From assembly GCA_963784805.1 (NCBI GenBank), contig CAWASR010000019.1:186001-250000 (forward strand): a stretch of 64,000 nt of DNA, given 5' to 3'. Shown here in pieces: positions 8,797-16,372 of this stretch. Source of the DNA: Roseiarcus sp963784805 (lineage in GTDB: Bacteria > Pseudomonadota > Alphaproteobacteria > Rhizobiales > Beijerinckiaceae). Made by a program: the position numbers and the translations under genes. How positions within the stretch are numbered: the stretch's first letter is position 1; each line of letters starts with the position of its first letter. The notes below the pieces were generated by a model. That model did no database searches, was not told the DNA's origin, and worked only from the letters and a program-made list of their open reading frames with translations.

Positions 8797-9285
8797 ATGG
8801 ACTGGGAAACCGGGCAGAAATTCGGCGTCGCGCCGCGCGAGGACATCGCGCATTTGACCGGCCGGGAGTTTTTGCAAGCGATCATCGACGGGCGCCTCCC
8901 CGCGCCGCCGATCGCCAAGGCCCTGTCGTTCCGGCTGGTCGAAGTCAGCGATGGCTTCGCCGTGTTCGAGGGCGTGACCGGTCTTCATCTGCTCAATCCG
9001 CTCGGCGGCGTGCACGGCGGCTGGGCGCTGACGCTGATCGACAGCGCCACCGGTTGCGCCGGTCACTCGACGTTGCCCGCCGGCGTCGGCTTCGCAACGG
9101 TCGAAACCAAGGCTAATCTCTCGCGCGCCATCGCCCCCGGCGCCGGCCGCGTGCGCGCGGAGGGCCGCGTCGTCGGCCGGGGACGAACCATCATCTCCGC
9201 CGAGGGCAGGATCGTCGACGCGAATGGGCGCCTGCTGGCGCACGGGACCTCGACGCTGCTGGTGATGCGCCCCGGAAAAGATTGA
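8797..9285 (+). CDS. PaaI-family hotdog-fold thioesterase
   Basis: The 162-residue protein contains the hotdog signature N-P-L-G-G-V-H-G-G-W-A-L-T-L-I-D-S-A (about 65-82) and the second half VETKANLSRAIAPG. This is the PaaI/YbgC-like acyl-CoA thioesterase pattern, in which the helix Asp/Ser cluster acts on thioesters. The acyl chain is not predictable. ATG at 8797 was chosen with GGAG about 8 bases upstream and matches family length; the frame is open to 8179 by chance. Its stop overlaps the TTG start of the metallophosphoesterase. Confidence 0.85.
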   Translation: MDWETGQKFGVAPREDIAHLTGREFLQAIIDGRLPAPPIAKALSFRLVEVSDGFAVFEGVTGLHLLNPLGGVHGGWALTLIDSATGCAGHSTLPAGVGFATVETKANLSRAIAPGAGRVRAEGRVVGRGRTIISAEGRIVDANGRLLAHGTSTLLVMRPGKD

Positions 9286-11057
9286 AGCGCCGCGCCCCCG
9301 TGCTCGAGAGCAACGATCAGCTGTTCGATCCCCGTCGCGGCGACGCCGAGGACGACGCCTCGAGCGCCAAGGAGAGGTCGCTGCTCGCAATCGCCGGCAG
9401 CCTGCTGACGGAAATCAGCCTGCCGAAACTGCTTTTCGCCTGGGCGGTTTCGATTCTGCTGCCCGCGGCCCTGCTCGGCCTGGCGCCGCTGGCGGCGACG
9501 GCCTGGTTCGCCAAGGTCTCCGCCAGAATCCTGGAGCTGACGGGGATCGGCGCCGGAATCGTCTTTCTCGCCGTCCTCGCCATAGGCTGGATCGGCTGGC
9601 GCCCCCTCTTTCGTATCGCCGAGGCCAATTTCTGGGCGCTGAACGCGCTGGCGGTTCAGCCGGGCTACGCCCTGTGCCGCGAGGCGATCCGGCATCTGAG
9701 CGAACGGGCGTTCAAGCCGCGCGACGCAGCCGGATTCGCACGCCTGCGCGCGATCAGTTGCGCCGGCGCCGGGCTGCTTCTTTGCGCGGTCGCGGCGTTG
9801 GTCGCAATCGTCGTGTGGCCCGCGACGCATTGGATCGGAACGGCGTCGGATCTCGCCGCTCCGCAGCATCTGATCGTGCCCACGATCGCCAATGCAATTG
9901 TCATCATGTCGGCCTATCTGGCGGCGGCCTCGCTTGTCTGGGGCTTTGCCGACGCGACTATGGACCAGCCGCTCGACCTCGAAGCCTTCGACGCCGCGGC
10001 TCCAGGCGGTCGGGTCTGGCGGGTCGCGCATCTGTCCGACGTGCATGTCGTCGGCGAGCGATACGGCTTCCGGATCGAGAGCGGGCGCGGGGGCGCGCGC
10101 GGCAATCGGCGGTTCGAGCAGGTCATGGCGCGGATCGAGGCGTCGCATGCCGTCCGCCCGGTGGATCTCATTCTCGTCACCGGCGACATGACCGACGCCG
10201 GACGTTCGACCGAATGGGCGGAATTCCTCGACATTCTGGCGGCGCATCCCGATCTTGCCGCCCGGGCGCTCATCCTGCCCGGAAATCACGACCTCAATAT
10301 CGTCGACCGCGCCAACCCGGCTCGCCTCGTTCTGCCGTTCAGCCCGGCAAAAGGCCTGCGCAAGATGCGCGCGCTGTCGGCGATCGCGTCCATCCAGGGC
10401 GATGTCATGCGCGTGATGAGCTCCGGCGCCGAAACGCTCGGCCCCACGCTCGCCGAAGCGCTCGCTCCGCATCGCCAGGCGATCGGGGCGTTCGCGGATT
10501 TGGGCGGCTTGCGCCGATCCGCCGGTCTTGCGCGCCTTTGGGACGAGCTGTTTCCATTGATTCTGCCGCCGCGCGAGGAGGACGGCCTCGGAGTCGCCAT
10601 TCTCAATTCGAACGCCGACACGAATTTCTCGTTCACCAACGCGCTGGGGATGATCTCCGCCGGGCAGGCGCGCCGACTCGCCGCCGCGCTCGATCTTTAT
10701 CCCAAGGGCCGATGGATCGTCGCGCTGCATCATCACCTGATCGAGTATCCGATGCCGGTGACGGCGTTCTCGGAGCGGATTGGGACCGCGCTCGTCAACG
10801 GCAGCTGGTTTCTGCGTGTGCTGCAGCCTTACGCCGACCGCGTCATCGTGTTGCACGGCCATCGTCATATCGACTGGACCGGCGCCTGCGGCAAACTCAA
10901 GATCGTGTCCGCCCCATCGCCGGTGATGGCGCCCGAGGCCGAAGCGACGCACTTCTACATCCACGCGCTCGGGCTCGCGCCGGACGGATACATGAGGCTG
11001 CTGGCCCCGGAGCGGGTGGATATCGACGCTCCGGAGCCGGAGGACGAAGGCCAATAG
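9282..11057 (+). CDS. Membrane-anchored metallophosphoesterase
   Basis: A 591-residue protein with an unusually long N-terminus of four hydrophobic helices (about 45-70, 82-106, 160-180, 205-225) followed by a calcineurin-like domain. The dinuclear metal motifs are intact: H-L-S-D-V-H (about 251), V-T-G-D-M-T-D, L-P-G-N-H-D, L-H-H-H and H-G-H-R-H. The catalytic part is probably on one membrane face. The substrate is unknown; this family includes UDP-diacylglucosamine hydrolases and cyclic-nucleotide phosphodiesterases, but the presence of lpxI makes an LpxH role unnecessary. TTG start, coupled to the thioesterase by a TTGA overlap. Confidence 0.82.
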   Translation: MKRRAPVLESNDQLFDPRRGDAEDDASSAKERSLLAIAGSLLTEISLPKLLFAWAVSILLPAALLGLAPLAATAWFAKVSARILELTGIGAGIVFLAVLAIGWIGWRPLFRIAEANFWALNALAVQPGYALCREAIRHLSERAFKPRDAAGFARLRAISCAGAGLLLCAVAALVAIVVWPATHWIGTASDLAAPQHLIVPTIANAIVIMSAYLAAASLVWGFADATMDQPLDLEAFDAAAPGGRVWRVAHLSDVHVVGERYGFRIESGRGGARGNRRFEQVMARIEASHAVRPVDLILVTGDMTDAGRSTEWAEFLDILAAHPDLAARALILPGNHDLNIVDRANPARLVLPFSPAKGLRKMRALSAIASIQGDVMRVMSSGAETLGPTLAEALAPHRQAIGAFADLGGLRRSAGLARLWDELFPLILPPREEDGLGVAILNSNADTNFSFTNALGMISAGQARRLAAALDLYPKGRWIVALHHHLIEYPMPVTAFSERIGTALVNGSWFLRVLQPYADRVIVLHGHRHIDWTGACGKLKIVSAPSPVMAPEAEATHFYIHALGLAPDGYMRLLAPERVDIDAPEPEDEGQ

Positions 11058-11063
11058 GCGCTC

Positions 11064-11765
11064 TCAGACCCGCGTGCCGAAGACGGCTCCGATCCCCGCG
11101 GTCACAGCCATCGCAAGCGCGCCCCAGAAGGCGACCCGGACCGCGGCCTTGAGCATACCCGCGCCGCCGATCCTGGCGCCGACGACGCCGAGAAGGGCGA
11201 GAAACAGCAGCGAGGCGACGGCGACCGCCTCGACCACCAGACCGTTCGGCGAAACCAGCGCCATCGCCACCGGGAGCGCCGCCCCGACCGAAAACGCCGC
11301 CCCCGAAGTGAGAGCCGCCTGAATCGGCCGGGCCGCGGTGGCGTCGGATATCCCCAACTCGTCGCGGGCATGCGCGGCGAGCGCGTCGCCCGCCATCAGT
11401 TTCTCGGCGACCTGCCGGGCGAGCGTCTGGTTGAGACCGCGCTTGACGTAGATTCCGGCCAACTCCCTCAATTCGCCCTCGGGATTGTCGCTCAGTTCCT
11501 GACGTTCGCGCCTGATGTCCGCGCTTTCGGAATCGGATTGGGAGCTGACCGAAACATATTCGCCAGCCGCCATCGACATCGCGCCAGCGACAAGACCCGA
11601 GACCCCGGCGACCAGAACGCTATGACGGCCGCCCTGCGCGCTCGCGACGCCGATGATCAGACTCGAAGTCGAGAGGATGCCGTCATTGGCGCCCAGAACC
11701 CCCGCCCTGAGCCACCCCAGGCGTCCGACCGCGTGGCGTTCCAAATGACCTGGACGACGAGCCAT
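11064..11765 (-). CDS. VIT1/CCC1 family transporter
   Basis: The 233-residue protein has the N-terminal GANDGILSTSSLIIGVASA helix, the S-x-x-A-G-E-Y-V-S-V-S-S-Q-S-D motif, a cytoplasmic acidic/helical metal-binding segment and three C-terminal helices. VIT1/CCC1 proteins export Fe(II) or Mn(II) from the cytosol; metal choice is inferred from family only. It converges on the metallophosphoesterase with 6 bases between stops. Confidence 0.9.
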   Translation of the reverse strand: MARRPGHLERHAVGRLGWLRAGVLGANDGILSTSSLIIGVASAQGGRHSVLVAGVSGLVAGAMSMAAGEYVSVSSQSDSESADIRRERQELSDNPEGELRELAGIYVKRGLNQTLARQVAEKLMAGDALAAHARDELGISDATAARPIQAALTSGAAFSVGAALPVAMALVSPNGLVVEAVAVASLLFLALLGVVGARIGGAGMLKAAVRVAFWGALAMAVTAGIGAVFGTRV

Positions 11766-11862
11766 TGCCTTCTCCCTGTTCGCGACGCCGGCAACTCGTT
11801 TTGACCGACAGCGTCGCCGAGGTCCGCGACCACAAGAAATCGCGGCCCGGACACCGGCGCCT

Positions 11863-13041
11863 TTAGCTCCCGCGTCCGTCGCCAGCGCGCTCCGCGATCG
11901 TCTTCAGGACCGCGCGCGCCGCATGCGCGCTCGGCGCGCCGCCGTCCGGCAGGCGCATCAGCTGATCGAGTCGCGCGAGCGCCTCGAGTTGATTGCTGCG
12001 CCTCGGCCCGTCGCGGACGAGTTCGCCAAGCTCCGCGGCGAGAGCGGCCGGCGCGCATTCCCTCTGCAGCTTTTCCGGGATCGCGCGCTCGCCCAGGATC
12101 AGATTCGGCAGCAGGATCGAGGGGACCTTGATCAGATATTTGAGCTGTTCTTCGACCAGCGAGACCTTATAGGCGCCGACCGTCGGCACGCCGGCGAGCG
12201 CCAGCTCCAGCGTCACCGTGCCGGACGCCGCGAGCGCGGCGCGCGCGGCGCGAAAAGCCTCATATCTGGCGGCCTCGCCGATGACGATCCGAGGGGTTTG
12301 CGACCACCGCGCGGCGAGGGCGCGCACTTCGGGCTCGATATGCGGCAGGGTCGGCAGAATCGGCTCGAAGGGACCGATCGATTCGCGCAAATGCTGCAGC
12401 GCGCCGCCGAAATCGTTCATCAGGCGGCGGATTTCGGAGCGGCGCGAACCGGGCAGCACGACAATGATCGGCGGTTCGGCGGCGCGGCGGCGCGCCTCGT
12501 CCTCGTTCGGACGCAATTCTACCAGCCGTTCGATCAGAGGATGGCCGACATAAACGCATCGTGGGCCTCCCAGCCGAATGTAGGCGTCGGGCTCGAAGGG
12601 CAGAAGCGCCAGCACGCAGTCGACGTAGGCGCGCATCGCCTTCGCCCGGCCCGGCCGCCAGGCCCAGACGCTGGGGCTGACGTAGTCGACGATCGGCAAT
12701 TCAGGCGTCTTCGCGCGCGCGCGCCGCGCGACGCGATGCGTGAAGTCGGGGCTGTCGATGATGACGAGCGCATCCGGCCGCGCGGCGACGACCGCGTCGG
12801 CGGTCTGACGGATGCGCGCGATCAGCTTCGGCAGGCGCGCGATGACCGGCAGAACGCCCATGACCGCGATGTCTCCGATCGGGAACAGGCTCGTGAGGCC
12901 TTCGGCCGCCATCGCCTCGCCGCCGACGCCGGTAAATTCGACCCCTTCCGGCTGCGCCTCGCGCAGCGCGCGCATGAGTTTGGAGCCCAGCAAATCGCCC
13001 GAATGCTCGCCGGCGACGAGCGCCACTCGCAACGGCCTCAT
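11863..13041 (-). CDS. lpxB: Lipid-A-disaccharide synthase
   Basis: LpxB condenses lipid X with UDP-2,3-diacylglucosamine to form the beta-1,6 disaccharide. The 392-residue protein shows the GT19 N-terminus VALVAGEHSGDLLGSKLM, IVDYVSPSVWAWRPGRAK, VGHPLIERL, LLPGSR-like VVLPGSRRSEI, and the C-terminal ASGTVTLELALAGVPTVG. It is the last gene of the lpxD-fabZ-lpxA-lpxI-lpxB run, 10 bases after lpxI. Confidence 0.96.
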   Translation of the reverse strand: MRPLRVALVAGEHSGDLLGSKLMRALREAQPEGVEFTGVGGEAMAAEGLTSLFPIGDIAVMGVLPVIARLPKLIARIRQTADAVVAARPDALVIIDSPDFTHRVARRARAKTPELPIVDYVSPSVWAWRPGRAKAMRAYVDCVLALLPFEPDAYIRLGGPRCVYVGHPLIERLVELRPNEDEARRRAAEPPIIVVLPGSRRSEIRRLMNDFGGALQHLRESIGPFEPILPTLPHIEPEVRALAARWSQTPRIVIGEAARYEAFRAARAALAASGTVTLELALAGVPTVGAYKVSLVEEQLKYLIKVPSILLPNLILGERAIPEKLQRECAPAALAAELGELVRDGPRRSNQLEALARLDQLMRLPDGGAPSAHAARAVLKTIAERAGDGRGS

Positions 13042-13051
13042 CCGGCCGCGC

Positions 13052-13918
13052 TCATGACGGAAAGCCGCAGACGAACAGGTCCGCGGCGTCGGCCTCGCGC
13101 GCGCAGCGTGCGCGCTCGGCCACGAGGACGCGGCCGGCGGCGAGCGCCACTCCGCGCAACCGCGCCTTGGCCGCCCCTTCGATCGTCCTCGGCCCGACCG
13201 CCGGCATGTCCAGCCGCAAATCCTGGCCGCGTTTGGGCGCTTTCACCATCACGCCCGCCGGCCCCTTGAAACTCAACCGCCCGCTCGCGCGCATGTCCGC
13301 GACCCGGGCGAGCATCGCGTCGGTGCCCTCGGCCGCCTCGACCGCGAGCACCCTGCCGGCGGCGACCACGACGCCCTGCCCCGCGTCGAAGCCCGACAAA
13401 GCGTCGAGAAGAGCCGCGCCGGAGGCTATGTCCGTTTCATCGTCCGCCGAGGCCGCACGCGCGCCGATGGGGCCGGCGGGCGCGACCAGCCTCGGCGCCG
13501 CCTCATGCGCGCCGACGACCCGGATATGCTCGCGCTCGAAGATCGCGGCGAGCCCGACGAGGAGACCGTTGTCCCCCCGGCGAAACAATTGGGCGAGGCC
13601 GGCGGCGCGTTTCACCGCGCCCCAGTCGAGCCTGAGGTCGGAGAAGTCTGGCCTGGTCATCGCGCCGACAATCACGATTTCGGCGATCCCACGCCCTTTC
13701 AGCGCGGCGAACAGCTTGCCGACCTCGCCCATGCGGACCCAGACGTGCGGATAGGCCTCGATCGAGACGTCGGACGCGCCGACGACCCCGATGAGGAACG
13801 GCTCCCGTCCGCCGGCGCGCGCGTCCGCGGCGACCTCGAGCGGAAAAGCTCCAGAGCCGCACAGGATCGCCAGCGGCCGGGCGCCGCCGTCCCCGAAACC
13901 AGCGGCGGCCGTGTTCAC
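13052..13918 (-). CDS. lpxI: UDP-2,3-diacylglucosamine pyrophosphatase LpxI
   Basis: LpxI hydrolyses UDP-2,3-diacylglucosamine to lipid X plus UMP and replaces LpxH in Alphaproteobacteria. The 288-residue product has the LpxI/DUF1009 domains: LAILCGSGAFPLEVA at the N-terminus, IAEIVIVGAMTRPDFS in the middle, then TDIASGAALLDALS and KGPAGVMVKAPKRGQDLRLDMPAVGPRTI. It overlaps lpxA by 4 bases and is followed by lpxB, giving the consecutive pathway steps side by side. Confidence 0.95.
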   Translation of the reverse strand: MNTAAAGFGDGGARPLAILCGSGAFPLEVAADARAGGREPFLIGVVGASDVSIEAYPHVWVRMGEVGKLFAALKGRGIAEIVIVGAMTRPDFSDLRLDWGAVKRAAGLAQLFRRGDNGLLVGLAAIFEREHIRVVGAHEAAPRLVAPAGPIGARAASADDETDIASGAALLDALSGFDAGQGVVVAAGRVLAVEAAEGTDAMLARVADMRASGRLSFKGPAGVMVKAPKRGQDLRLDMPAVGPRTIEGAAKARLRGVALAAGRVLVAERARCAREADAADLFVCGFPS

Positions 13919-14724
13919 GCCTCGTCTTCCTTGCCGGGACGCGGGACGCAGATCGCCCGGTCGCCGCCCTGGCGAAGAAAGGCGACGATCTGCCGCACGG
14001 CCTCCTGGTCGGGGAAAGCTTCCGCGACGTCGCCGATGCGCTCCTTCAATGTGCCCTTGCCGTTGAACAGCATCTTGTAGGCTCGCCGCAGCTCGTGGAT
14101 CGTCTCGCGCGAGTAGCCGCGTCGCTTGAGGCCGACGAAATTGAGCCCGGCGAGGGCCGCGCGATTGCCCAGCGCCATGCCAAAGGGAATGAGATCGTGC
14201 TCCACGCCGGCGAGGCCGCCGACGAAGGCATGCGCGCCGACGCGAACGAATTGATGCGCCGCCGCGCCGCCGCTCAGAATCGCGAAATCGCCGATCTGGC
14301 AGTGGCCCGCGAGCATCACATTATTGGACAGAATGACGCCCTCGCCGATGCGGCAGTCGTGCGCGACATGCGCATTGGCGAGAAAAGCGCCGCGCGGGCC
14401 GATGATGGTTTCCGACCCGCCGCCCGCGGTGCCCGGATTCATCGTCACGCCCTCGCGAATGAGGCAGTCCTCGCCAACGATCAGGCGGGACGGCTCGCCG
14501 CGATATTTGAGATCCTGCGGCTCGTGTCCGATCGCCGCGAAGGGAAAGATGCGCGTGCGCGCGCCAATTGTCGTGTCGCCCGCCAGACAGACATGCGAGA
14601 CCAATTGCACGCCGTCGGCGAGGGTGGCGCGCGGTCCGACGTGGCAGAAAGGTCCGATCGCGACGTCCGCCCCGAGCCGCGCGCCGTCCTCGACGACAGC
14701 GGTCGGATGGATGCGTCCGCTCAT
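13915..14724 (-). CDS. lpxA: UDP-N-acetylglucosamine O-acyltransferase
   Basis: LpxA starts lipid A synthesis by transferring a 3-hydroxyacyl chain from ACP to UDP-GlcNAc. The 269 residues show left-handed beta-helix hexapeptide repeats from residue 4 (IHPTAVVEDGARLG) to about 190, then the helical C-terminus. The catalytic region (NAHVAHDCRIGEGVILSNN) contains the conserved His in the H-V-x-H-D pattern. ATG at 14724 overlaps the fabZ stop (ATGA); an upstream in-frame extension lacks homology. Confidence 0.96.
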   Translation of the reverse strand: MSGRIHPTAVVEDGARLGADVAIGPFCHVGPRATLADGVQLVSHVCLAGDTTIGARTRIFPFAAIGHEPQDLKYRGEPSRLIVGEDCLIREGVTMNPGTAGGGSETIIGPRGAFLANAHVAHDCRIGEGVILSNNVMLAGHCQIGDFAILSGGAAAHQFVRVGAHAFVGGLAGVEHDLIPFGMALGNRAALAGLNFVGLKRRGYSRETIHELRRAYKMLFNGKGTLKERIGDVAEAFPDQEAVRQIVAFLRQGGDRAICVPRPGKEDEA

Positions 14725-15185
14725 TCGCGCACCAGCATCGCCGAGACTTCCGCCTCGCAGACAAGCGCGCCGTCGACCTTCGCCTCGCCCCGGAACCACC
14801 ACATGTTGCGGCGCTTGGCGGTCCGCGTCATGTAGAACCTCACCTGATCGCCGGGAACGACCGGCCGGCGGAATTTCGCCTTGTCGATCGTCATCAGATA
14901 GACGACGCTCGGCGACGCGGTCTCAGGTTGAGAGGCGACGCAGAGCGCGCCCGCGGTCTGGGCCATCGCCTCGATCAGCAGCACCCCGGGCATGACCGGG
15001 CGGCCGGGAAAATGCCCCTGGAAATGCGGCTCGCTCGCGGTCACGTTCTTGATTCCGACGCCGTATTCGTCGCCTCGCGCGTCAACGATGCGGTCGACGA
15101 GCAGGAACGGATAGCGGTGCGGCAGCAGCGTCAGGAGCTTCTGAATGTCGTAGCTCTCGAACGCCCGACCCGTCGTATCGTTCAT
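14721..15185 (-). CDS. fabZ: 3-hydroxyacyl-ACP dehydratase FabZ
   Basis: This 154-residue hotdog protein has the FabZ hallmarks L-L-P-H-R-Y-P-F-L-L-V-D-R near residue 20, the catalytic H of HFQGHFPGRPVMPGVL, and the Glu in LIEAMAQTAG. It dehydrates (3R)-hydroxyacyl-ACP and so competes with LpxA/LpxD for the same substrate, which explains its conserved place between lpxD and lpxA. ATGA overlaps link it to both neighbours. Confidence 0.96.
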   Translation of the reverse strand: MNDTTGRAFESYDIQKLLTLLPHRYPFLLVDRIVDARGDEYGVGIKNVTASEPHFQGHFPGRPVMPGVLLIEAMAQTAGALCVASQPETASPSVVYLMTIDKAKFRRPVVPGDQVRFYMTRTAKRRNMWWFRGEAKVDGALVCEAEVSAMLVRE

Positions 15186-16292
15186 TCCGGCCCCCGTTCC
15201 GGCGTAGCGGCTGGCGTCAAGTCCGTCGCCTTCAGTTTCGATTTGGCCTCGCCGTTCGGTTCTCTGGCGGCGAGCCTCCTGAGCGCGGCGACCTCGCGAA
15301 AGAATTCGCGGACCGGCTTGGCCGGCGCGCCGGCCCAACGCTCGCCGGCGGGAATGTCGTGCATCACGCCCGCGGCCGCCGCCACCTGCGCGCCCTCTCC
15401 GATCTTCAGATGACCCGCGACGCCCGCCTGGCCGCCGAGCGCGGCGAAATCGCCGATCGCGCTCGACCCCGAAACGCCGGACTGCGACACCAGGACCGCG
15501 TGCCGACCGATGACGACGTTGTGGCCGATCTGCACGAGGTTGTCGATCTTCGCGCCCTCGCCGATGACGGTGTCGCGGTTCGCGCCCCGATCGATGGTTA
15601 CGCCGGCGCCGATTTCGACGTCGTCCTGGATGATGACCCGTCCGATCTGCGGCACCTTGAGGTGGCCGCTCGCGCCGAGCGCGAAGCCGAAACCGTCCTG
15701 GCCGATATGGGCGCCAGGATGAACGATCACCCGGTCGCCGATCAGCGCCGCGGCGATGGTCGTCGAAGCGCCGATCGCGCCGTCGCGGCCGATCCGGACG
15801 TCGGGGCCGATGACCGCATTGGGGCCGACGACCGTGCCGGCGCCAATCTCGGCGTCTCGCCCGATCACGGCGCCGGGGTCGACGATCACGCCGGCCTCGA
15901 GTTCGTGCGGAAGGATGGACGAAAGCCGCCGGCGAAACGCCGCTCTCGCCGAAGACCGACCCCGGTTTGACCGCCGTCGGATAGAGTTTCGCCATCACCG
16001 TCGCCATCGCGCGATAAGGCTCGCGCGCCAGCAAGACGGCGCAGCCCGCGGGCGCCGCGTCGGCGTATCGCGGAGAGACCAGCGCCGCCGCGGCCCGGGT
16101 CGACCGGAGAGCGTCAATGTAGCTCGGATTGTCGAGGAAGGTCAGATCGCCTGGACCCGCCTGATCGAGAGCGGCGACGTCGTCGACCATGCGCTGCGCG
16201 TCGGCTTCCGACGCCAGCGCGGCGCCGCACCAGGTTGCGATCTCGGCGAGCGATGGCCTGCAACTCGGCGGAAAGAAGCGAATCTTGGCCAA
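15182..16292 (-). pseudogene. lpxD: UDP-3-O-(3-hydroxyacyl)glucosamine N-acyltransferase, interrupted by one extra base at 15902
   Basis: LpxD adds the N-linked hydroxyacyl chain to UDP-3-O-acylglucosamine. The N-terminal domain (LAEIATWCGAAL through YRAMATVMAKLYPTA to VSPAAFVHPSA) is in one frame. The hexapeptide beta-helix (LEAGVIVDPGAVIG, GQDGFGFAL, IGHNVVIG) and C-terminal helix continue in another. One extra base at 15902 separates them; removing it gives about 369 residues, normal for LpxD. The probable start is TTG at 16292. Because the gene is essential in organisms making lipid A and every neighbouring step is intact, I infer a sequence error more readily than a true pseudogene. It overlaps fabZ by 4 bases. 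Confidence 0.85.
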
Positions 16293-16319
16293 GGGAGAAT
16301 TCCCGACAGATGCGACAAC

Positions 16320-16345
16320 GGGCGCGCCCGTCGCCTGGCGCGCCC
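16320..16345 (-). other. Perfect inverted repeat between bamA and lpxD
   Basis: GGGCGCGCC and GGCGCGCCC are perfect reverse complements separated by 8 bases, forming a 9-bp all-GC stem in the 80-bp gap between bamA and lpxD. No T-tract follows on the minus strand, so it is not a classical terminator. It could attenuate or process the long envelope transcript, lowering lpx expression relative to bamA. This role is inference. Confidence 0.4.
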
Positions 16346-16372
16346 GCTCTGATGAAAGCCAGCCGGTCGAGC

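Noticed and set aside
7104..9116. 670-residue open frame on the plus strand
   Set aside because: Antisense to the DUF374, DUF4170 and cysQ genes with no protein-like pattern; a GC-rich shadow frame.
9063..11054. 663-residue minus-strand open frame
   Set aside because: Exactly antisense to the metallophosphoesterase with its metal motifs; composition is Arg/Gly-rich shadow.
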